54,793 nucleotides of DNA, taken from positions 1 through 54,793 of the forward strand of contig DATMYV010000029.1 of the NCBI GenBank assembly GCA_035560795.1, in the 5' to 3' direction. This document shows, one piece after another, positions 1 through 7,870 of the stretch (within the stretch, counting starts at the first letter, position 1; every line of letters starts with the position of its first letter). This DNA is from Longilinea sp035560795 (GTDB taxonomy: Bacteria > Chloroflexota > Anaerolineae > Anaerolineales > Anaerolineaceae). Both the position numbers and the translations under genes were made by a program. The notes under the pieces are model-generated. The model searched no databases, had not been told where the DNA came from, and saw nothing but the letters and a program-made list of their open reading frames with translations.

Positions 1-113
1 GTTAAAAAGTTCTACATTTTTAATCTGGAGGTAATCCCCCACCACAAAAATATTCCAATCACCCCCCTTTAAATATGCACTACTATAACAATGCAATATC
101 AAGGAGAATGCAT

Positions 114-2303
114 ATGAAGAAAATCAACCTGAAAACAGTGTTGATCGGGGCGGTGCTCGTGGTTGCTGCGCTCATGCTTACAGCGTGCGCATCAGCAACC
201 CCTGCGCCTACCCAAGCGCCCGTAGCGACGGCAGTTGCGCCAACCTGTCCTGAGCCCACCGCCTGCCCGGCGGGAGGCGTGGCTGAAGCAACCGTCCCGA
301 ACTTCGACCTGTGGTCGGCTTCGCCGCATGCAGATGCAAAAGCAGAAGCTTTCAACCACTGGAATGAAGCCGACCCCAAGGAAATCCCGACTTCCTGCGC
401 CAAATGCCACAGCCAGGGCGGTTTCCAGGATTATGTCGGCGCCGATGGTAGCGAAGCATTTAAAGTTGACAAAGCCGCAGCCATCGGATCAGTGATCAGT
501 TGCGATACCTGCCACAATTCCGGCACCGCAGCCCTGACCACTGTCAAGTTCCCATCGGGTGCTGAAGTAACCGGTCTAGGACGGGAAGCCGTCTGTATGA
601 CCTGCCACCAGGGTACCGCCGCTGGCTCGTCGGTTGATGCCGCCATTGAAAAAGCTGGCGCAACCGACCTGGATGTCCCGGTCAAGGACCTTGGTTTCAC
701 CAACCTTCATTATTTCGCTGCCTCAGTTGCCCGCTATGGCACCGATGTGAAGGGTGGCTACCAGTATGAAGGCAAGTCCTACGATGCATTATGGCAGCAT
801 GTCCAGGGTGTTAATACTTGCACCGATTGCCATAATCCGCACTCGTTGGAACTGCAGGTCGACAAATGCTCCACCTGCCATCAAGGCGTGACCAAGGCTG
901 AAGATCTGCGCAATGTCCGGATGGCCTCATCCCAGGTAGACTATGATGGCGACGGCGACGTGAAGGAAGGCATCTACTATGAAGTGGACGGCCTCCGCAC
1001 CATGCTCTATACCGCCATTCAGACCTACTCCAAGGATGTCGCCGGTACGGCGATTGTTTACAGCCCAACCGTTTATCCCTACTTCTTCGTGGATACAAAT
1101 GCCGATGGCAAAACGGATGAAGCTGAAGCCGCCTTCGCAAATGCCTATGCCAGTTGGACACCCCGCATGGCCAAGGCTGCCTTCAACTATCAGTTGTCCA
1201 TCAAGGATCCGGGTTCCTATGCGCACGGCGGCAAGTACATCATTGAGCTGCTCTATGACTCAATTGAAAACTTGAATGAAAAGCTCAAGACACCCGTTGA
1301 TCTGAGCAAAGCCCACCGCATCGATCCCGGCCACTTCGCTGGTTCGGAAATGGCTTTCCGCGATTGGGATGCAGATGGTGCAGTTCCTGCCACCTGCTCC
1401 AAATGCCACTCCGCCACGGGTCTGCCTCAGTTCCTGAAGGAAGGCGTCAACATCAGCAACCCCATTTCAGATGGTTTGATGTGCGAAACCTGCCACAGCG
1501 ACCTGACCACCTTCGCCCGTTATCAGGTCGAAACGGTGAAATTCCCCAGCGGCGCTTCTCTGGGTTTTGAAGGCAAACCGGATGCCAATTTATGCATCAA
1601 CTGCCACCAGGGCCGCGAATCCACCGTTTCGGTCAACAAAGTGGTTGCCGGACAGGATCGCGACAAAATCAACGAAAAGCTGACCTTCCGCAACGTGCAT
1701 TACTTTGCTGCTGGAGCGACGCTCTTCGGCACGGATGCCAAGGGCATGTACGAATATGACGGCAAAGAATATGCCGGTCAGTTCAAACATGTTGACGGCT
1801 ATAACACTTGCGTGGACTGCCATGACACCCATGCGCTCAACGCAAAAGTGGATGCGTGTGCTGGATGCCATAACGGCCAAAAGCCTGAAGAGATCCGCAT
1901 GACCACCCAAGGCGATTTCGATGGCGATGGCAATGACACTGAAGGCCTGGCAGGTGAAATTGAAACCCTGCAGGAAAAGATGCTGGCTGCCATCCAGGCG
2001 TACGCCAAGGATGTTGTCAAAACGCCGATCGTCTACAGTCCGGCAGCCTATCCATACTGGTTCATTGACACCAATGCCAACGGCCAGTTGGATGCCGAAG
2101 AGGCCGTCAGCGATAACAGCTACAAGGCCCTGTGGACTCCGCGCCTGCTCGAAGCCGCTTATAACTATCAATACGTCGTCAAGGATCCAGGCGCCTTCGT
2201 GCACAACGGCAAGTACGTCATTCAGGTCATGTTCGATACGCTTGCTGATCTGAAGGCAAAAGTGCCGTCGATTGACACGGCCGGACTCGTCCGCCCGAAG
2301 TAA
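114..2303 (+). CDS. Decahaem c-type cytochrome lipoprotein (two five-haem repeats)
   Basis: Exported electron-transfer protein, 729 aa. The start at 114 is chosen because AAGGAG (101-106) lies 7 nt upstream; an in-frame ATG at 75 has no such site. Residues 1-25 form a lipoprotein signal ending in the lipobox LTAC (Cys25), followed by an Ala/Thr/Pro linker. Ten CXXCH motifs sit near residues 95, 130, 161, 236, 252, 428, 457, 494, 566 and 582. The second five repeat the first five with a period of about 330 residues, including the shared stretches HYFAA and GTDxKG. Each half also carries two Asp-rich loops resembling EF-hand or dockerin calcium sites (276-286, 327-338, 601-611, 652-663). It would be attached to the outer face of the membrane as a multihaem electron conduit. 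I do not recognise a named family; the partner redox protein is inferred from the neighbouring genes. Confidence 0.9.
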   Translation: MKKINLKTVLIGAVLVVAALMLTACASATPAPTQAPVATAVAPTCPEPTACPAGGVAEATVPNFDLWSASPHADAKAEAFNHWNEADPKEIPTSCAKCHSQGGFQDYVGADGSEAFKVDKAAAIGSVISCDTCHNSGTAALTTVKFPSGAEVTGLGREAVCMTCHQGTAAGSSVDAAIEKAGATDLDVPVKDLGFTNLHYFAASVARYGTDVKGGYQYEGKSYDALWQHVQGVNTCTDCHNPHSLELQVDKCSTCHQGVTKAEDLRNVRMASSQVDYDGDGDVKEGIYYEVDGLRTMLYTAIQTYSKDVAGTAIVYSPTVYPYFFVDTNADGKTDEAEAAFANAYASWTPRMAKAAFNYQLSIKDPGSYAHGGKYIIELLYDSIENLNEKLKTPVDLSKAHRIDPGHFAGSEMAFRDWDADGAVPATCSKCHSATGLPQFLKEGVNISNPISDGLMCETCHSDLTTFARYQVETVKFPSGASLGFEGKPDANLCINCHQGRESTVSVNKVVAGQDRDKINEKLTFRNVHYFAAGATLFGTDAKGMYEYDGKEYAGQFKHVDGYNTCVDCHDTHALNAKVDACAGCHNGQKPEEIRMTTQGDFDGDGNDTEGLAGEIETLQEKMLAAIQAYAKDVVKTPIVYSPAAYPYWFIDTNANGQLDAEEAVSDNSYKALWTPRLLEAAYNYQYVVKDPGAFVHNGKYVIQVMFDTLADLKAKVPSIDTAGLVRPK

Positions 2304-2321
2304 ATCAAGTTAGCCTATCAA

Positions 2322-2358
2322 TAAAAAAATGTTCCGGCAAAAGCCGGAACATTTTTTT
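2322..2358. terminator. Bidirectional intrinsic terminator after decahaem gene
   Basis: GTTCCGGC (2331-2338), AAAA loop, GCCGGAAC (2343-2350), flanked by an A-run on the left and a T-run on the right. It ends the first cytochrome gene, so the next gene needs its own promoter. Confidence 0.9.
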
Positions 2359-2384
2359 ATCATTCTGAAGGACAGGCTGGCATT

Positions 2385-2401
2385 TTAATGTATAATTAAT
2401 C
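2385..2401 (+). promoter_or_regulatory. Shared promoter/operator block, copy 1
   Basis: TTAATGTATAATTAATC contains a perfect -10 hexamer TATAAT (2391-2396) embedded in a dyad TTAAT-N5-ATTAA. The same 17 bases recur at 4325-4341 before the nine-haem gene. No good -35 is visible, which would fit activator dependence; that is an inference. Confidence 0.5.
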
Positions 2402-2484
2402 ATATTTCCCGCTCCTCACAAGCAACATAATAAATATTCCTGCTTTACTCCTGCGCAATGCACCATTCCTCCAGGGAGGTATCG

Positions 2485-4200
2485 ATGAAACGATTTTTTG
2501 GTTGGATCAGGAACCTGTTTCTCCCGCCAGCTGGCAGTTCAACCTTGCGGCGCATCCTTCCCATCGTGCTTTCTGCGTTCCTGGTGCTGGCCTGCATCGT
2601 GGCAGCGACCGCCACCTGGGAATTTACCAACCAGACCACTTTCTGCGGGCTTACCTGCCATACCATGCCGCCGGAATATACCACCCACCAGAACACTGCG
2701 CATGCCCGCGTCACCTGTGAAGATTGCCACTTGGGACGCGCCCCCCTCCCTGAGGCAATCAGACGCAAAATTGTCTACAGTTGGCAAACCGGCAGCGCGA
2801 TGGTCCTGAATACCTACAAATTTCCAATCATCGCCCGCAACATGCGGCCAGCCCGCGACGTATGCGAAACCTGCCATCTCCCTGAGAAGTTCTCGAATGA
2901 TACCTTAACCGAAATCAAGAAATTTGCCGAGGACGAAAACAACACCCTGTCCTATACGTACTTGATATTAAAAACTGGCGGCGGTTCCAAACGAGAAGGC
3001 CTGGGCAGTGGCATTCACTGGCATATTGAAAACCCCGTTGAATACATCGCCCTGGATGAAGAACGCCAGCAAATTCCCTATGTGCGCGTTCAAAATGAGG
3101 ACGGCACATACATTGAATATATCGATACCGAATCGGGGTTTGATGCCGCCGCAGTGGATAAGACCAAACTGCAGCGCATGGATTGCATTACCTGCCACAA
3201 CCGGACAGCGCATGCCATCACCTCGCCAGAAGACGGCGTGGATCAATTGATATCGCAAAAATTGGTCTCCCGCACCATCCCTGAGATCAAAAAGAAAGCC
3301 GTCGAAATCCTAAACGTGGAGTACCCCGATCAGGCCAGTGGGCTAAAAGCGATTGCCGGTCTTGAGGCAGTCTACAAAGATCAGTACAACGAGTTTTACA
3401 CCACCAATCAGGCGATCGTCACCCAGGCGATTGATAGCCTGCAAACGTATTACAAAGAGAACTTCTTCCTTGATCAAAAAGTCAACTGGCAGACCCACCC
3501 CGATAACAGTCAGCACGTCAATTCGCCCGGTTGCTTCCGCTGCCACGATGGCAAACACCTAACCACTGTTAACCAGGCCATCCGGCTGGAGTGCAACCTT
3601 TGCCACTCGATTCCGGTGGCCTCCAAGGGTACCGCCATCACAACCGATATCGAACTCGCACGCGGACCTGAACCTGCATCGCACCGCAACAGCAACTGGA
3701 TTGCACTTCACCGAGAAAGCTTTGATGAATCTTGCAAGGATTGCCACACAGTCGAGGACCCGGGTGGTGTGAGTAATACCTCCTTCTGCTCCAATAGCGG
3801 CTGCCATGCCAATTCGTGGCAATACGCTGGCTTCGATGCCCCCAATTTGCGCGTGATTCTCAGCGAGGAATTAAAAAAATTCATCACACCCACCCCCGAA
3901 CCAACGGCTACCCCACAAGGCTCCACTCCCCTGCCATTAACCTATGAGGGTCAGGTAAAGGATCTATTCAAGAAATGCACGGTCTGTCACGGTCCAAATG
4001 GCCAGGCTGGCTTGGACTTGACTCAATATGCCTCCCTGATGAAAGGCTCCAAGGATGGTCCGGTCATCCTACCCGGAGATCCTGATAACAGCGTACTGGT
4101 AAAAATTCAAAGCGCCGATCAACCCCATTTTGGCCAATTTAAGCCGGATGAATTGGCAGCCATCATCCAGTGGATTAAGGCCGGCGCACCAGAAAACTAG
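2485..4200 (+). CDS. NapC/NirT-like multihaem membrane cytochrome with C-terminal cytochrome c domain
   Basis: Membrane-anchored quinol-linked or electron-relay cytochrome, 571 aa. GGAGG (2475-2479) 5 nt before ATG 2485 fixes the start. One N-terminal membrane helix (about 24-44) leads directly into the NapC/NirT signature region, with the first haem site CGLTCHTM (residue 54, CX3CH rather than CXXCH) and CEDCH (78). Further sites: CETCH 127, CITCH 234, CFRCH 350, CNLCH 370, CKDCH 417, CSNSGCH 435 (CX4CH) and CTVCH 498. After a TPTPEPTATP linker (about 468-485) comes a small cytochrome c domain (490-571) homologous to the tail of the b cytochrome at 5621. NapC/NrfH proteins oxidise menaquinol at the membrane surface; that role here is by family. 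It lies between the decahaem lipoprotein and the CbcL-like pair but has its own promoter and terminator. Confidence 0.85.
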   Translation: MKRFFGWIRNLFLPPAGSSTLRRILPIVLSAFLVLACIVAATATWEFTNQTTFCGLTCHTMPPEYTTHQNTAHARVTCEDCHLGRAPLPEAIRRKIVYSWQTGSAMVLNTYKFPIIARNMRPARDVCETCHLPEKFSNDTLTEIKKFAEDENNTLSYTYLILKTGGGSKREGLGSGIHWHIENPVEYIALDEERQQIPYVRVQNEDGTYIEYIDTESGFDAAAVDKTKLQRMDCITCHNRTAHAITSPEDGVDQLISQKLVSRTIPEIKKKAVEILNVEYPDQASGLKAIAGLEAVYKDQYNEFYTTNQAIVTQAIDSLQTYYKENFFLDQKVNWQTHPDNSQHVNSPGCFRCHDGKHLTTVNQAIRLECNLCHSIPVASKGTAITTDIELARGPEPASHRNSNWIALHRESFDESCKDCHTVEDPGGVSNTSFCSNSGCHANSWQYAGFDAPNLRVILSEELKKFITPTPEPTATPQGSTPLPLTYEGQVKDLFKKCTVCHGPNGQAGLDLTQYASLMKGSKDGPVILPGDPDNSVLVKIQSADQPHFGQFKPDELAAIIQWIKAGAPEN

Positions 4201-4223
4201 TCCCGGGTCCGCTATTCAATCCC

Positions 4224-4260
4224 ATCAGACTGAAGCAATAACTGCTTCAGTCTGATTTAT
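4224..4260 (+). terminator. Intrinsic terminator after NapC/NirT-like gene
   Basis: A perfect 14-bp stem (4224-4237 with 4243-4256) with loop ATAAC is followed by a short T-rich tail. Confidence 0.75.
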
Positions 4261-4324
4261 TTCATCCGATTAGTCCGAATGTAATTCCGGGATAATACTG
4301 AAAGTAATCTGGTTTTAACGGAAA

Positions 4325-4341
4325 TTAATGTATAATTAATC
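4325..4341 (+). promoter_or_regulatory. Shared promoter/operator block, copy 2
   Basis: Identical over 17 bases to 2385-2401, with TATAAT at 4331-4336 and the TTAAT-N5-ATTAA dyad. It lies 68 bases before the nine-haem gene start, similar to the distance of copy 1 from its gene. Confidence 0.5.
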
Positions 4342-4409
4342 TCGTCGCTTTTTAGACAACAAGAATCCGTTGATTTGCAAGCAACCTCATAAAATCAGGA
4401 GCCGAATAT

Positions 4410-5624
4410 ATGGGAACATTCTTCCGAAGAAGACTCCCTTCTCTTAAACCTGCCGTAATACTTTTAGCTTTCATTCTTATTGGTGCTGCAGCATTGATGA
4501 TTTCAAGCGGAGATGCTCAAGCCGCTCCGCAAGCACAACAGCCAGATAACAGCCAATGTCTGACCTGCCACCAGCAAGAGGGTAAAACCTTGGAGCTTTC
4601 TGATGGTGAGTCGTTGAGCATCGTCATCAGCCCGGCCATGTTCGGCGGATCCGTCCACACGAAATTGGCCTGCCAGACTTGCCACACCAACATCGCCGAA
4701 TTCCCTCACCCTGAAAATTCAGCCACAAGCATCAGCGAATACCGGCAGCAATACGAAAATACCTGCGCAAATTGCCACCCCAACCAGGTATCTGAAACCG
4801 CCGACAGCGCTCATGCGAAAATACGCAACGATCCCAACAACCCGAACGCCAAAAATACACCTACTTGCATCGATTGCCATAATCCGCATACGCAATCAGA
4901 GATCCAAAAGGACAAAAACGGAAAACTGACCGGCTTGGAACATGCCGCTGCAACCAGAACTTGTGCCAAATGCCATAACCAGATCGCGGAAGAATATGCC
5001 CAAAGCGTCCACGGCGAAGGCGTTCTGGTGGACAATAACCCGGATGTACCCTCCTGTATTGACTGCCACGGAGTGCACACCATTAGCGGTCCGACGGGTT
5101 CCGGAAACCAGTTCCGTCTTTCTTCACCCCAGATTTGCGCCAAATGCCACACGGATGAAAGCATCATGGGCAAATACGGCCTCTCGACCCAGGTCCTTAA
5201 TACGTATATCGCTGATTTCCACGGCACCACGGTGACCTTATTCGAGAAGATGGACCCGGATCAGCAAACCAATATGCCGGTCTGTTTTGATTGTCACGGC
5301 GTTCACAACATCAAACGGGTTGACGATCCCTCCAAAGGAATTCAGATCAAGGAAAACCTGCTGGTTACCTGCCAGAAGTGCCATCCAGGCGCCACCCCCA
5401 ACTTCCCGGATTCGTGGTTGAGCCACTATATTCCCAGTCAAAACCGGGCTCCACTGGTTTTTTATGTGGAGTGGTTCTACAAAATCCTCATCCCGCTTGC
5501 CCTGGGCGGAATGGGGCTCCTGGTTGCCAGCGATATTTTCCGCAAGGCGACCCGCCGTAAATCAAAGCCGAAAACTGCTGAAGTGGAAGAAAAATCCAAT
5601 CAGGAAGGAGGATCGGCAAAATGA
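4410..5624 (+). CDS. Nine-haem membrane-anchored cytochrome c (CbcL periplasmic-domain-like)
   Basis: Exported multihaem cytochrome, 404 aa; AGGAG lies 9 nt before the ATG. The N-terminus has a basic patch, a hydrophobic core (14-32) and an AQA site near 36-38. Nine CXXCH motifs start at residues 50, 88, 119, 153, 185, 216, 243, 292 and 321, and extra His residues (such as H83, H135, H201, H271) could serve as distal ligands. A C-terminal membrane helix (about 352-375) ends in a basic, cytoplasmic tail, so the haem domain faces outward. The stop overlaps the start of the next gene (ATGA, 5621-5624), which implies coupled translation and a complex. In Geobacter CbcL a nine-haem domain and a FdnI/HydC-type b domain form one menaquinol-oxidising protein; here the two parts are separate genes. 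The homology is judged from architecture only. Confidence 0.85.
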   Translation: MGTFFRRRLPSLKPAVILLAFILIGAAALMISSGDAQAAPQAQQPDNSQCLTCHQQEGKTLELSDGESLSIVISPAMFGGSVHTKLACQTCHTNIAEFPHPENSATSISEYRQQYENTCANCHPNQVSETADSAHAKIRNDPNNPNAKNTPTCIDCHNPHTQSEIQKDKNGKLTGLEHAAATRTCAKCHNQIAEEYAQSVHGEGVLVDNNPDVPSCIDCHGVHTISGPTGSGNQFRLSSPQICAKCHTDESIMGKYGLSTQVLNTYIADFHGTTVTLFEKMDPDQQTNMPVCFDCHGVHNIKRVDDPSKGIQIKENLLVTCQKCHPGATPNFPDSWLSHYIPSQNRAPLVFYVEWFYKILIPLALGGMGLLVASDIFRKATRRKSKPKTAEVEEKSNQEGGSAK

Positions 5625-6784
5625 GCGAGCAGCCAAAGACCTACAACCGTTTTAACATCGCCCAACGCTTTGAACATTTCGTCCTGATCCTATCTTTCAC
5701 GACTCTGGCTCTCACCGGCATCCCGCAAAAATTTGCTCAAGCCGGCGTGTCAGAGGCCATCATCGCGCTATTGGGCGGTATCACCGCCGTACGCATCATC
5801 CACCGCGTGGCTGCCACCATTTTTGTCCTTGAAGCGATCTACCATGCCTTCCTGATCGGTTATAAGTTGATCGTCATGCGGATCGAACCTACCATGCTGC
5901 CTGGCATCAAAGATGGCAAAAACGTGATCGATTACTTCCTGCACAACATCGGCGTGAAAAAAGAAGCACCGAAAATGCCCCGCTACAACTTTGCCGAGAA
6001 GATGGAATACTGGTTTATGTTGTGGGGTCTCATCATCATGGCTTTGACAGGTTTCATGCTGTGGAATCCGATAGCCACCACCAGAATCCTGCCAGGCGTA
6101 TTCATCCCAACCGCCAAGGTAGCCCACGGCTGGGAAGCCGTTTTGGCTGTGGCGGCCATCATCCTCTGGCATTTCTACAACGTCCATCTAAAACACTGGA
6201 ACTGGTCGATGATCAAAGGCCACCTTAGCCGCGAGGAAATGGAAGAGGAACACAGCGAGGAATTGGAGAAAATCGAGAAGGGTGATTTCCGCCCGCTCCC
6301 GCCGGCCCAAGTCATGCGCAAACGCTCGCAAATTTTTGTTCCGATCGCTTCCGTCATTTCACTGGCGCTGGTGCTGCTTCTGTTCCGTTTTATCACCTTT
6401 GAGCAAACTGCCATTGAAACCATTCCACCCGTCGAAGAGAATGTGGAGGTTTTCCTGCCGCAAACACCCACCCCGCTGCCGCCTGGAGCAGCTACGCCCA
6501 CTCCGGCACCGGTTTCAACCGCCGCAACCACCTGGGATGCCGGGATCGGCGATCTGTTTATCAGCAAATGCGGTTCCTGCCACGGTTCCTTGGGCGGCCT
6601 TAGCCTTAAGACTTACGCTGATGCCATCAAAGGCGGAAAAAATGGCGCTGTCATCCTGCCAGGCAATGCCTCAGGCAGCCCGTTGATCTCCCTTCAGGAT
6701 TCTGGCAATCACCCTGGCCTCTTTTCCGCTGCTGAACTGGAGATCATCACGAACTGGATTATCGCCGGAGCGCCAGAGAAGTAG
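5621..6784 (+). CDS. FdnI-type b cytochrome with C-terminal cytochrome c domain
   Basis: Integral membrane haem b protein, 387 aa, translationally coupled to the nine-haem cytochrome. Residues 15-190 hold four hydrophobic helices with His at 19, 61, 75, 169 and 184 that suit a di-haem b arrangement as in formate dehydrogenase gamma and HydC subunits. A fifth helix (238-258) is followed by a TPTPLPPGAATPTPAP linker (282-297) and a compact cytochrome c domain (305-387) with one CGSCH at 317. That domain ends in AGAPE, exactly like the tail of the cytochrome at 2485. Its expected Met ligand position reads HPG (H364). The likely role is oxidising menaquinol and passing electrons to the nine haems outside. 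Direction of electron flow and terminal acceptor are not visible in the sequence. Confidence 0.85.
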   Translation: MSEQPKTYNRFNIAQRFEHFVLILSFTTLALTGIPQKFAQAGVSEAIIALLGGITAVRIIHRVAATIFVLEAIYHAFLIGYKLIVMRIEPTMLPGIKDGKNVIDYFLHNIGVKKEAPKMPRYNFAEKMEYWFMLWGLIIMALTGFMLWNPIATTRILPGVFIPTAKVAHGWEAVLAVAAIILWHFYNVHLKHWNWSMIKGHLSREEMEEEHSEELEKIEKGDFRPLPPAQVMRKRSQIFVPIASVISLALVLLLFRFITFEQTAIETIPPVEENVEVFLPQTPTPLPPGAATPTPAPVSTAATTWDAGIGDLFISKCGSCHGSLGGLSLKTYADAIKGGKNGAVILPGNASGSPLISLQDSGNHPGLFSAAELEIITNWIIAGAPEK

Positions 6785-6803
6785 CAAGACAATCAATACA
6801 TGA

Positions 6804-6842
6804 AAAAAGAACGGGCTGTCCTAAACTGGCAGCCCGTTTTGA
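6804..6842. terminator. Intrinsic terminator between convergent genes
   Basis: ACGGGCTG (6811-6818) pairs with CAGCCCGT (6830-6837), with A-rich and T-rich flanks, so it can stop both the cytochrome operon and the minus-strand gene that ends at 6861. Confidence 0.8.
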
Positions 6843-6860
6843 TTTGCATCCATGTCAAAT

Positions 6861-7769
6861 TTATTCGCGCCGCAGGCGTGTCCCACAGGTGCGGCAAAAA
6901 ACATCGTCCTTGGCGGCCCGTTTACCGCATTGGTGGCAATAAATATCCGCCTCAACCCCTTCGGGATTCACCAGGTTGGCAGAAACATGTCGCCGTTTGG
7001 ACGGACCGGATTGACGTTTCCGTGAAATAAGCCAGAACCATAAGCCGCCTCCAATGATCAGGGCAAGACCCAATCCACCCAGAATAAAGGGCAGGGCTTC
7101 CTGCACGCGTAATTGGTCAGTCGACGGCCCGATCGGTTGGCTGGACTGCAACGGTACCTGGTCGGGGACGCTCAGGGAATCATCGGCTTTGGTATAACTG
7201 AGTTTCAACGAAACCGGGGTAGCAGCAGGTACTTTGCCGACATCCACAGTGTAATACTGCATGCCGTCCGTACCGGTTGACCAGGTCCCCGAAACCATTT
7301 CCACCTGAAGATTACTGGCTGTCACCGGCTGCTGCACCTGGACGATCAGATCTTGAGTCTCAAAATCTCCAGGCCAGCGGAAATTGTACTCGCGGCGGCC
7401 ATCCGTCTTGGTCAAGCCCGGATCATAATATTCAACCTGCAACTTGGTGGTGGGAGCCGTGAGCGAGATAACCAGCCATTCGCCTTCCTGTGAGGTGGTG
7501 TAATTTAATGAATAAAGTTGGCCGTCAGCCTCTTCCACCGCGACGTTATAAGGCGAGCCTACTGCCTTTGGAATGCGTAAGTCAATCAGTGCGGGTAATT
7601 TCGTTGAACCAGAGAGCGTGATTTTGTAAATGACCAGCATATCCGGGCGGTCGTATTCCGGCCACAATAACACTTTCAACTCATCAAAACCAACCGGAGA
7701 TTGCGCTTTCACAGGCGGAGTCAGCACGAAAAGAAATGCAATAAGAAGTAAGATGCTCCAACGCCGCAT
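6861..7769 (-). CDS. Exported membrane protein with cytoplasmic zinc ribbon
   Basis: Unknown function, 302 aa. GGGAGGG just upstream of the ATG at 7769 sets the start. A signal peptide (1-22, ending VKA) precedes an extracellular beta-rich domain of about 200 residues with repeated hydrophobic strands. One membrane helix lies near 237-258, and a basic stretch leads to a C-terminal zinc ribbon with two pairs of cysteines (CHQCGK and CRTCGT). The ribbon would be in the cytoplasm. Such proteins are common in Anaerolineae genomes by my recollection, but I know no assigned role. It is a single-gene unit converging on the cytochrome operon. Confidence 0.75.
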   Translation of the reverse strand: MRRWSILLLIAFLFVLTPPVKAQSPVGFDELKVLLWPEYDRPDMLVIYKITLSGSTKLPALIDLRIPKAVGSPYNVAVEEADGQLYSLNYTTSQEGEWLVISLTAPTTKLQVEYYDPGLTKTDGRREYNFRWPGDFETQDLIVQVQQPVTASNLQVEMVSGTWSTGTDGMQYYTVDVGKVPAATPVSLKLSYTKADDSLSVPDQVPLQSSQPIGPSTDQLRVQEALPFILGGLGLALIIGGGLWFWLISRKRQSGPSKRRHVSANLVNPEGVEADIYCHQCGKRAAKDDVFCRTCGTRLRRE

Positions 7770-7870
7770 GAATCCCTCCCAAAGAATCAGATAATTACCC
7801 AAGGACAAATCTTACCACGCCAATTGATTGTTGAAGAATGATCGCGACGATTGCTCGTCTACTCTACAGC

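Noticed and set aside
1..113. Regulatory RNA or promoter before the first cytochrome gene
   Set aside because: Only 113 nt are available and I see no promoter hexamers or stable fold beyond the ribosome site at 101-106.
1590..2204. Minus-strand open frame of 204 codons opposite the decahaem gene
   Set aside because: It lies wholly within a gene with ten haem motifs; its product has no recognisable domain and no ribosome site.
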